From contig NZ_FXZC01000007.1 of the NCBI RefSeq assembly GCF_900169275.1, positions 1 to 64,000 on the forward strand: a stretch of 64,000 nt of DNA. The letters are read 5' to 3'. Position numbers and translations under genes: made by a program. The notes under the pieces were generated by a model. The model had not been told where the DNA came from. It searched no databases and saw only the letters and a list, made by a program, of their open reading frames with translations. Origin of the DNA: Brevibacterium casei CIP 102111 (GTDB taxonomy: Bacteria > Actinomycetota > Actinomycetes > Actinomycetales > Brevibacteriaceae). Shown here in pieces: positions 1 through 6,357 of the stretch (the first letter of the stretch is position 1; each line of letters begins with the position of its first letter).

Positions 1-79
1 GCCGAGTCCAGCGCTCAAGCTGCTCCCGCTCCTCATCCGTCAGGATCAGTTCGGCCTTGGGTCGTCCAGTTCGCGCCAT
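1..79 (-). mobile_element. IS630-type transposase, N-terminal fragment running off the window
   Basis: Reading leftwards from an ATG at 79, the first 26 codons give MARTGRPKAELILTDEERE and continue past the left edge. This N-terminus (a GRP-K-A-x-L-x-L-T-x-E-E-R start) is typical of IS630-family transposases, whose first part is a helix-turn-helix that binds the terminal repeats. The rest of the gene, including the DDE catalytic core, lies outside the window, so intactness cannot be judged. Its place at the edge of the metal-resistance island fits a mobile-element boundary. The family assignment rests only on these residues. Confidence 0.6.
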
Positions 80-479
80 ACTCCAATCCTACAACTTACA
101 GACCGAATTTAAGGCGCAGGACACTAGTCGAGAGGTCGTCTCTCGAGTTGCAGGCGGACCGCGGTCGCAGTGGGGTTCGGCTCGATCCGCTGTACATAGA
201 TATATAGCGAGTCTCATCGCCGTGGATGGTGGACCGCGGTCAGCTCTGCTAGCTCGGCGAGTCCCGAGTGAACAGATCCGGCCCTTCTGAACCGGTCTGT
301 CCTCGTGTCCTGACGTGGTGCTCGCCAATCGACCAAACCGAGATGTCGATGCCAGAACGGCTCCTCTGGCCATCGTCCCTGCCGCCATCCCTGAAGGGGG
401 CAGCATCGTTGCGCCACTGCGCATCGTCGTGCGCCCTGGAACAGCGGTCTGTCGGATTCGCCGGTCGCGGCTCTCTTGT
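80..479. other. Non-coding stretch with short palindromes between IS fragment and merR
   Basis: No convincing gene is seen here. The stretch holds a 7-bp inverted repeat (TCGAGAG at 128-134 and CTCTCGA at 140-146) just outside the transposase start, and two copies of the palindrome GACCGCGGTC at 157-166 and 232-241, 75 bp apart, flanking an AT-rich patch (tgtacatagatatatag). It may contain the end of the insertion sequence. No terminal repeat can be fixed because the other end is outside the window. Confidence 0.4.
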
Positions 480-869
480 CTATACGTACCGGCAGACCTG
501 GTCCGCGCTGCAGGTCTCGGGCTCGGGGTGCGCCGCGTCGTCCCGGAGGTTGGCGATGGTGTCGCGCAAGGCGGTGAGCTGGGCGATCTGCTGCTCGATG
601 TCGCGCAGGCGCGCGTCGAGCAGGTCTCGGACGTGGGCGCACGGGGCGTGGCCGGCGTCGCGGATGTCCACAATCTGGCGGATCTGGGCGAGCGTGAGGC
701 CGGCAGCCTGGCCGCGGTGGACGAAGTCGACGCGCGCGATTGCGTCCGGCGGGTAGTCGCGGTACCCCGACGACGTCCTGTCGGGCGGGGGGAGCAGCCC
801 CTGCTCTTCGTAGAACCTCAGCGTCTTCGCCGTGGTGCCGGCCGCCTCGGCGAATTCCCCGATCCTCAT
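480..869 (-). CDS. merR: MerR-family metal-responsive regulator of the mercury genes
   Basis: This is a 129-residue MerR-type activator. It has an N-terminal winged helix-turn-helix (MRIGEFAEAAGTTAKTLRFYE), a long dimerisation helix, and metal-binding cysteines at positions 77, 120 and 126. Cys77 is at the place where MerR and ZntR have a cysteine and CueR has a serine, which suggests a divalent metal such as Hg(II). The gene is divergent from merA, and a MerR-type operator lies between them at 899-930. The start at 869 was chosen because MRIGEF is the conserved family start. An in-frame ATG at 881 would add four residues. The precise metal is inferred from the neighbours. Confidence 0.85.
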   Translation of the reverse strand: MRIGEFAEAAGTTAKTLRFYEEQGLLPPPDRTSSGYRDYPPDAIARVDFVHRGQAAGLTLAQIRQIVDIRDAGHAPCAHVRDLLDARLRDIEQQIAQLTALRDTIANLRDDAAHPEPETCSADQVCRYV

Positions 870-898
870 GGCCTCCTCCATCCGTGTCGCGGCCGCGC

Positions 899-930
899 TT
901 GACCTTCCCCTGTACTGGAAGGTCCAGTAT
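899..930 (+). promoter_or_regulatory. MerR-type promoter/operator of merA
   Basis: A -35 TTGACC (899-904) and a -10 CAGTAT (925-930) are separated by an over-long 20-bp spacer. The spacer region holds the dyad gACCTTCC...GGAAGGTc (901-924). An over-long spacer carrying a dyad is the signature of promoters untwisted by MerR-family activators. The half-sites ACCTTCC/GGAAGGT look more like CueR-type operators than classical mer operators. It should drive merA and the genes downstream. Confidence 0.75.
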
Positions 931-972
931 GGCTGAGACGGAGCAGAAATCCAAGGACTGACAGGAGCAGCG

Positions 973-2394
973 ATGCCTACCAAGTACGACCTCGCCATCA
1001 TCGGATCCGGAGGCGGCGCGTTCGCCGCCGCCATCCGCGCGACCACGCTCGGCAAGTCGGTGGCGATGATCGAGCGCGGGACCTTCGGCGGCACGTGCGT
1101 GAACACCGGCTGCGTGCCGTCGAAGGCGCTCATCGCCGCCGCTGATGCCCGGCATGTTGCCGTAGACGCCTCGCAGCGGTTCCCCGGCATCGCCACGGCC
1201 GCGGGACCGGTGGACATGCCGACGCTGATTGGCGGGAAGCAGGACCTCGTCGAGGGCTTGCGGGGTGAGAAGTACGTGGACGTCGCCAAGTCGTACGGCT
1301 GGCACGTACGGCAGGGCGAAGCCGCGTTCGCCGGCACCCCTGAAGCTCCGGTCCTCGAGGTCAGGTCTGCCGAGGGCGCTGTCGAGACGATCGAGGCCGC
1401 CCAGTACCTGGTCGCCACAGGCTCACATCCCTGGGCCCCGCCGATCGACGGGCTGGAGGAGGCCGGGTACCTGACCTCCACGACGGCGATGGAGCTGACC
1501 GAGGTCCCCGAGTCGCTGCTGGTGCTCGGCGGCGGATACGTGGCGCTGGAGCAGGCCCAGCTGTTCGCCCGCCTCGGATCGAATGTCACCCTCCTGGTGC
1601 GCTCCCGGCTGGCCTCGAAGGAGGAGCCGGAGGTGTCCAAGGCGCTGGCCGAGGTCTTCGCCGACGAGGGCATCCGGGTGGTCCGCCGAGCGGTCCCGAC
1701 CAGCGTCGCTCGCAGCGCCGACGGGAAGGTCATCGTGGCCGCCGACGTGTCCGGCGGTTCGCAGGAGTTCCGCGCCGACCAGCTCCTGGTCGCGCTCGGC
1801 CGCCGGCCCGTGACCGATGCCTTGAACCCTGAGGCGGTGGAGGTCAAGACCGGCGAATCCGGGCAGATCGTGGTCTCCGACCAGCTGCAGTCCTCGAACC
1901 CCCGGATCTGGGCCGCCGGCGACGTGACCGGGCACCCCGAATTCGTCTACGTCGCCGCCCACCACGGCACTCTGGTCGCCGAGAACGCCTTCGCCGACGC
2001 CGAGAGGTCGGTGGACTATGCCCGGTTGCCGCGTGTGACGTTCACCGGGCCTGCCATCGGCGCGGTCGGCATGACCGAGAAGCAGGTCCTCGACGCAGGC
2101 ATCCGCTGCGACTGCCGGGTGCTGCCGCTGGAGTACGTGCCCCGCGCGCTGGTGAACCGGGACACCCGCGGGTTCATCAAGATGGTCGCCGACGCGGACA
2201 CCGGAGAGATCCTCGGCCTCACCGCCGTTGCCAAGGACGCCGGAGAGCTCGCCGCTGCCGGAGTCCACGTGCTCGGCAAGAGCGTCGCGGAGGTCGCCGA
2301 CGCCTGGGCCCCGTACCTGACCATGGCCGAGGGCATCCGGATCGCCGCCAAGGCCTTCACCGCCGACGTCTCGAAGCTGTCCTGCTGCGCCTGA
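973..2394 (+). CDS. merA: Mercuric reductase
   Basis: This 473-residue flavoprotein reduces Hg(II) to volatile Hg(0) with NADPH in the cytoplasm. It shows the FAD-binding start (LAIIGSGGGAFAAA), the redox pair in GTCVNTGCVPSK (C42, C47), a second NAD(P)H-binding fold around LLVLGGGYVALEQ, and the vicinal cysteine pair near the C-terminus (SKLSCCA, C471-C472) that delivers mercury to the active site of the partner subunit. The separate N-terminal metallochaperone domain (NmerA) of some homologues is absent, as is common in actinobacteria. An SD-like stretch (acaggagcagcg) precedes the ATG. It heads a cluster with merB and membrane redox genes. Confidence 0.96.
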   Translation: MPTKYDLAIIGSGGGAFAAAIRATTLGKSVAMIERGTFGGTCVNTGCVPSKALIAAADARHVAVDASQRFPGIATAAGPVDMPTLIGGKQDLVEGLRGEKYVDVAKSYGWHVRQGEAAFAGTPEAPVLEVRSAEGAVETIEAAQYLVATGSHPWAPPIDGLEEAGYLTSTTAMELTEVPESLLVLGGGYVALEQAQLFARLGSNVTLLVRSRLASKEEPEVSKALAEVFADEGIRVVRRAVPTSVARSADGKVIVAADVSGGSQEFRADQLLVALGRRPVTDALNPEAVEVKTGESGQIVVSDQLQSSNPRIWAAGDVTGHPEFVYVAAHHGTLVAENAFADAERSVDYARLPRVTFTGPAIGAVGMTEKQVLDAGIRCDCRVLPLEYVPRALVNRDTRGFIKMVADADTGEILGLTAVAKDAGELAAAGVHVLGKSVAEVADAWAPYLTMAEGIRIAAKAFTADVSKLSCCA

Positions 2395-2444
2395 CCCGAC
2401 CCGGAAGCAGCACCTGCCCGAACTCAGAAATGGAGGAAACCGAA

Positions 2445-3113
2445 ATGTCCGACCTCAGCACGCAACTGCCCGATCGGCTCAACAGGCCCGAGGAGACCGG
2501 CCTCGACCCCGGCCTGCTGGTCCCGCTGCTGCGGCTGCTCGTCGACGGCGACCCCGTCACGATCGAGCAGCTCGCCACCGCCGCCGGCCGCACCCCTGAG
2601 CAGGCCTGCAACGGACTGGCCGCCGTGCCCGACACTGAGTACGACGACCAGGGCCGCATCGTCGGCCAGGGCCTCACCCTGCGCCCGACCCCGCACCGAT
2701 TCGCCGTGGCCGATCAGGAGCTCTACACCTGGTGCGCCTTGGACACCCTGGTCTTCCCTGGCCTCCTCGACCGGGCGGCCCGCGTGGAGTCTGTCTCCCC
2801 GGCCAGCGGCGAGAGGATCGTCGTCGCCGTCAACGTCGACCCTGCCACCGGCGTCACCCGCGTCGAACCCGCGAGCGCCGTCGTGTCCCTGGTGAACCCG
2901 GAGCAGATCACCTCGATCCGCTCCTCGTTCTGCGACCAGGTGCACTACTTTACATCTGCAGACGACGCCGCCGGATGGCTCGCTGAGCACCCAGGGGCTC
3001 AAGCGGTGCCGGTGATCGAAGCCCATCGGATCGGCATCGAACTCGCTTCCCACCTGCTCGACCGGCTCCGGGCCGACGCCCAGACTGCCGACCGCTGCCA
3101 CCGCTGCTGCTAG
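2445..3113 (+). CDS. merB: Organomercurial lyase
   Basis: This 222-residue enzyme cleaves the carbon-mercury bond of organomercurials and hands Hg(II) to MerA. The catalytic residues are visible: C97 and D100 in LYTWCALDTL and C163 in SSFCDQVHYF, the equivalents of C96, D99 and C159 of the studied enzyme. The N-terminal part is a winged-helix-like domain of about 80 residues. The start at 2445 is preferred because ggagga lies just upstream. The earlier in-frame ATG at 2430 contains that ribosome site and is unlikely. It follows merA by 50 bp in the same transcription unit. Confidence 0.93.
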   Translation: MSDLSTQLPDRLNRPEETGLDPGLLVPLLRLLVDGDPVTIEQLATAAGRTPEQACNGLAAVPDTEYDDQGRIVGQGLTLRPTPHRFAVADQELYTWCALDTLVFPGLLDRAARVESVSPASGERIVVAVNVDPATGVTRVEPASAVVSLVNPEQITSIRSSFCDQVHYFTSADDAAGWLAEHPGAQAVPVIEAHRIGIELASHLLDRLRADAQTADRCHRCC

Positions 3114-3141
3114 CCGGGCCCCGAATGAAACGAGAACACCG

Positions 3142-3435
3142 ATGACGACCAGACGCGACGACCGACCCGGCGGCGGCCTGGTGCTCGGGGCAGGGGTCGT
3201 GCTCCTCATGGCACTGTGCTGCGGTCTGCCGCTGCTCATCGCCGGCGGCGTGCTCGCCGGCCTCGGCGGGATCCTCGCCAACCCCTGTGTGGTAGGCACC
3301 GGCATGGCGCTCGTGGTGCTCGTCGTACTCGCCGCCGCCCACCGCCGGACCCGCAGCGACCGCACCGGCCACGACTGCTGCCCGACCATTGATTCCGATC
3401 ATGCCACCGACACGAAGGAAGACCAGAACCTATGA
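3142..3435 (+). CDS. Small MerT/MerF-like membrane protein of the mercury operon
   Basis: This is a 97-residue protein with two predicted membrane helices (roughly 14-36 and 38-65). It has a vicinal cysteine pair in the first helix (LCCGLPLL), a further cysteine in ANPC at the second, and a cysteine pair in the soluble tail (HDCCP). Paired cysteines in or beside a helix are what MerT and MerF use to pass Hg(II) inwards. The protein is not a clear member of either family by eye, so the transporter role is inferred from these cysteines and from its place between merB and a redox lipoprotein. Its stop overlaps a possible ATG of the next gene at 3432. Confidence 0.6.
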   Translation: MTTRRDDRPGGGLVLGAGVVLLMALCCGLPLLIAGGVLAGLGGILANPCVVGTGMALVVLVVLAAAHRRTRSDRTGHDCCPTIDSDHATDTKEDQNL

Positions 3436-3480
3436 CCACCCCCCCTCACCCGCCGCGCGGCGCTCTCGTTCGCAGGCCTC

Positions 3481-3960
3481 ATGGTCGCAGGACCGCTGGT
3501 CCTGACCGCCTGCGGCAAATCTGACGACGCCGCGCCCACAGCCGATGTCGGCTCGCCCGCGGCCGTGACCAGCATCGACGGCAGGCAGGTCAGCCTGCCC
3601 GCCGCGGGGAAGCCCACCGCGGTGTTCTTCTTCTCTGTCGGCTGCGGCGAATGCGTCGGCGGGGTCCGATCCCTCGGCGAGGCCGCCGCCAGCGCGGAAG
3701 CGAACGGCACCGGTGCCGGATTCCTCGCCGTCGACATGGATCCGCGCGAAACCAAGGAGACTATCGAAGGCTTCATGAAATACGTCGAGGCTGAACGCGT
3801 CCCCGCCGCCATCGACCAGGGCGCAACCCTGTCCCAGCGATTCGACGTCGCCGCGCTATCCACGCTCATCATCGTCGATTCCGACGGCCGGGTGACTTTC
3901 CGCGCCACCGACCCCGACGCTGAGACGATCATCGGCGAGCTCGAAAAGGCCGGGGCCTGA
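3481..3960 (+). CDS. TlpA/ResA-like thioredoxin-fold lipoprotein, signal peptide out of frame
   Basis: This 159-residue thioredoxin-like protein has its redox motif CGEC (C55, C58) in VFFFSVGCGECVGG and a lipobox-like LTAC at its start. The reading frame is open upstream back to a stop at 3433-3435 and would encode PLTRRAALSFAGLM, a twin-arginine type signal. It has no start codon there. An ATG at 3432, overlapping the preceding stop, would supply the start if one C were removed from the run of seven C at 3439-3445. Either this is a one-base frameshift (real, variable, or a sequence error) or translation starts at 3481 with a shortened signal. It sits directly before a CcdA-like gene, its likely electron donor. 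Confidence 0.75.
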   Translation: MVAGPLVLTACGKSDDAAPTADVGSPAAVTSIDGRQVSLPAAGKPTAVFFFSVGCGECVGGVRSLGEAAASAEANGTGAGFLAVDMDPRETKETIEGFMKYVEAERVPAAIDQGATLSQRFDVAALSTLIIVDSDGRVTFRATDPDAETIIGELEKAGA

Positions 3961-3963
3961 GCC

Positions 3964-4881
3964 ATGGGTGGACTCCTTGCCCTCGCCTTCGCTGCCGGAA
4001 TGATCGCCCCGGTCAACCCCTGCGGTCTTGCACTGCTTCCGGCATGGATCACCCACGCGCTGGGCGACGCCGCATCCTCCCCGGCCCCGGTGCGCCTCCT
4101 GCGATCGCTGCGGGCAGGCCTCGCCGTGACAATCGGGTTCGCAGGCACGCTGGCGCTGGCGGGTATCGCTGTGAGTGCCGGAGCGCGGAGCCTGATCCAG
4201 GCCGCTCCAGCACTGGGGCTCGCCGTCGGCGTCGTGCTCGTCCTGTTCGGCGCGGCGATGCTGGCCGGTCGCTCGTTCTCGCTCCGGCTGCCCGGCATCC
4301 CCAGCCGGGTCACGGCGCGTCCGCCGAGCACCGCACGCATGGTCGTCTTCGGGGTCGGCTACGCCGCGGCGTCGCTGTCGTGCACCTTCGGAGTGTTCCT
4401 CGCCGTCGTCGCGCAGGCGCAGGCCACAGCCAGCTTCGCCGGCCTGCTCCTCGTCTTCGCCGTCTACGCCGCGGGATCCGCGAGCGTCCTGCTGCTCGTC
4501 GCCGTCACCGCTGCCGCTGCCGGTACGGCGCTCTCGCGACGCATTGCCTCACTGGCACGCTATGGCCCCAGGGTCACCGCCGCCGTGCTCATCCTCACCG
4601 GGGCCTACCTGGCCTGGTACTGGTACCCGGCCGTCACCGGTGACGCTTCAGCGTTCGGCCGCACCAATGCCGTCGCCGCGGTCGCAACTTCGGTGTCTGA
4701 CTGGGTCCAGGGGCACGTCGGCGTCGTGACCGGAGTGTCCGTCGCGGCCGTGTTCGTCGCGCTGCTGCTCGGAACCCTCGCCGGACGCCGTCCTATGTCC
4801 ATCTGGAAGGCCAATGGAGACTGCTGCGACGCCGAGCAAGCGCACTCTGCCGACGACCGGCCGAGCGCGACGACGGAGTGA
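3964..4881 (+). CDS. CcdA/DsbD-type membrane thiol-electron carrier
   Basis: This is a 305-residue polytopic membrane protein with the paired-cysteine halves of CcdA: C20 in APVNPCGLALLP and C140 in SLSCTFGVFL. CcdA-family proteins move electrons from cytoplasmic thioredoxin across the membrane to extracytoplasmic thioredoxin-like proteins. It starts 3 bp after the TlpA-like gene, so the two very likely work as a pair. A C-terminal tail after the last helix carries an extra cysteine pair (GDCCDAE), which is unusual for CcdA and could bind metal. A cytochrome c role is unlikely in this context. Confidence 0.85.
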   Translation: MGGLLALAFAAGMIAPVNPCGLALLPAWITHALGDAASSPAPVRLLRSLRAGLAVTIGFAGTLALAGIAVSAGARSLIQAAPALGLAVGVVLVLFGAAMLAGRSFSLRLPGIPSRVTARPPSTARMVVFGVGYAAASLSCTFGVFLAVVAQAQATASFAGLLLVFAVYAAGSASVLLLVAVTAAAAGTALSRRIASLARYGPRVTAAVLILTGAYLAWYWYPAVTGDASAFGRTNAVAAVATSVSDWVQGHVGVVTGVSVAAVFVALLLGTLAGRRPMSIWKANGDCCDAEQAHSADDRPSATTE

Positions 4882-5089
4882 GCACGACTCTGCCGGAATC
4901 TGAGGACGATTGACTCGACGTCGTAACTACCGCCGAGCGCCAAAACTACAGCGCCAAGATCATCTGGCGGCGAATATGGCGGGGAAGACTTCCGGCCCGT
5001 ACCGAGAAGGTGAGTGGACGCGACGGACGCCCGCTCATCAGGACAATGATCCGAGTCTCGGTCTTGGACTAGGCGCTCGGCTCGGTCGT
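4882..5089. other. Non-coding or decayed sequence after the mercury cluster
   Basis: No gene is supported here. The open frame reading into the terminus copy at 5,090 has no family resemblance in this part and is probably the decayed 5' portion of the gene whose tail is described there. No terminator with a T-run is visible after the CcdA-like gene. Confidence 0.35.
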
Positions 5090-5463
5090 GCACGACGTGC
5101 ACGTCCAGAAGATCGGCAAAGCTGCGCTGCGGCTGACGCGCGAACAGGCGAGGACATCACCCGGATCTTCGCTGACCACCTGCTCGAATGTGATGGCAAA
5201 CGAAAATGAGGTGTCGAAGCTGGGTCTTCGCAGCAGGGATGTAATGTCCATCCGTCGATGGCAGAGGTTTCCTGGACCGTAGATCGCTTGTGGCCGGCTC
5301 TTTCCTCGACTGCGCCCGTTCCTCTCAGGCTGAAGTCCTGAGGCTCCGTTCTCGTAACATAGGCACTGTACGTCACCACGCCCGCCGGCGTGAATCCGCC
5401 GGTGAACAGTTCAGACCCCTTCGTCACACCTCCCGTAATTCATTGCTCCTATTGTGTGACGCA
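5090..5463 (+). repeat. Integrative-element terminus, copy A
   Basis: This is the first of three related segments that end at mutM sequence. It contains the tail of an open frame ending ITRIFADHLLECDGKRK (stop at 5,207-5,209), then about 250 bp without a gene that share blocks with copies B and C, for example tgaagtcctgagg and gtacgtcac. It ends next to the Gly-Tyr codons of a mutM 3' fragment. The shared peptide (I-x-R/K-I/V-F-x-D-H) appears in copy C as IAKVFTDH followed by a stop, and in copy B as HYHLIEQKAKRR. The ancestral gene would sit where an element recombinase usually lies, but I cannot identify the protein. Confidence 0.6.
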
Positions 5464-5598
5464 GGCTACGGGGTGCACCTTCTGGCTGGCTATGGGATCG
5501 CTCGACACCCGTGCGAGCGCTGCGGAACGCAGATAGTACGGAAGAAGATCATGAACCGATCGAGCCACCTCTGCCCGGTTTGCCAGCTGGAACGATAG
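5464..5598 (+). pseudogene. mutM (fpg) 3' fragment encoding the zinc-finger tail
   Basis: Forty-four codons plus a stop encode the C-terminal part of a formamidopyrimidine-DNA glycosylase. The zinc-finger cysteines are in HPCERCGT and HLCPVCQ and the conserved IMNRSSH lies between. It aligns with the end of the intact MutM at 10,767-11,621 ([21 protein letters not shown]). It begins at the Gly-Tyr codons exactly where copy A of the element terminus ends. There is no N-terminal part, so it cannot make a working enzyme alone. It is best read as the target-site tail left by one integration event. Confidence 0.8.
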
Positions 5599-5793
5599 AG
5601 GCCCTGCTTCACGCGATGAGTGTTGCTTCGACGCGCCTTGATCAATGCACGTAGGCCCCAGCATCGATCGAATACGCCCCGCCGGATGCAAGAACTCGGT
5701 GAAGTAGAACTGAACCGGACTCCGAAGACCGAGGTCGCACTTTCGTGACGAAACATCTCCTGTGGGTGGCGATGTTCAGCTGTTCCAGTTTCA
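5599..5793. other. Short non-coding stretch between mutM fragment and lspA
   Basis: About 195 bp without a supported gene lie between the mutM tail and the convergent lspA stop. This would be the left end of the next element. No strong hairpin or terminator was seen. Confidence 0.35.
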
Positions 5794-6357
5794 TCACGGC
5801 TGGGCATTTCGTACGCGATGATTTTCGCCCGGCCTCGGCGAGGCGAGGTTCAGGCAGACCAGGCCGACACCGGCGACCACGAAGACGTCCGCGATGTTCC
5901 CGACGAAGAGGCTCCCGTAGGCGAGGAAGTCCGTGACGTGCCCTTGACCGATCGCGGGCGGGTTACCGAGCCGGTCGACGAGGTTGCCGACCGCACCGCC
6001 GAGGACCATGCCCAGGGCAAGGCCCCACCGCAAGCCCCGAAGCCGCGCGGCGAACACGACCACCGCCACCGAAGCGAGGACGCCGACGGCCGTGAAGATC
6101 CACGTCGATCCCGCGCCGAGCGAGAACGCGGCCCCGGGGTTGTAGACCAGGGACAGGCCGAACAAGTCGCCGAGCAGCGGGACCCGTTCGCCCGGCGTCA
6201 GCCGCGCGGCCGCGAGGGCCTTCGTCCCCTGGTCCAGAGCGAGGCCGAGCGCGCCGACGGCGAGAGCTGCGCCGACCGCCCGCCGGGTGGGAGGAGGCGG
6301 GGCCTTCTCGTCCGCGACGCCGGCGTCAGCCGTCTCGACGGCATCCGGCACGTTCAC
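5794..6357 (-). CDS. lspA: Lipoprotein signal peptidase (signal peptidase II) of the metal operon
   Basis: This 187-residue membrane aspartic protease removes signal peptides from prolipoproteins. The family motifs are present: NPGAAFS, GNLVDR with the first catalytic Asp, and a later FVGNIADVFVVAG with the second catalytic Asp, across four membrane helices. A GTG start at 6,357 overlaps the cadA stop by 4 bp (GTGA), so translation is coupled. Lead-resistance operons in other bacteria pair a P-type ATPase with an LspA-like protein (PbrC), which suggests this copy serves Pb/Cd resistance rather than general lipoprotein processing. The hydrophilic first 27 residues are longer than usual. Confidence 0.93.
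   Translation of the reverse strand: MNVPDAVETADAGVADEKAPPPPTRRAVGAALAVGALGLALDQGTKALAAARLTPGERVPLLGDLFGLSLVYNPGAAFSLGAGSTWIFTAVGVLASVAVVVFAARLRGLRWGLALGMVLGGAVGNLVDRLGNPPAIGQGHVTDFLAYGSLFVGNIADVFVVAGVGLVCLNLASPRPGENHRVRNAQP

Noticed and set aside
5038-5089. Possible resemblance of the peptide MTKGSELFTG to a fluorescent protein start
   Set aside because: Only a few residues match and nothing further in the frame agrees, so it is chance.
4910-5209. Open frame ending ITRIFADHLLECDGKRK as an intact gene
   Set aside because: Only the tail is shared with the other termini. A parallel frame carries the neighbouring related segment (RLTREQA), indicating a frameshifted remnant.
5038-5427. Minus-strand open frame starting MTKGSELFTGG
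   Set aside because: It lies across terminus copy A, has no recognisable family, and its composition is that of a shadow frame of a decayed plus-strand gene.
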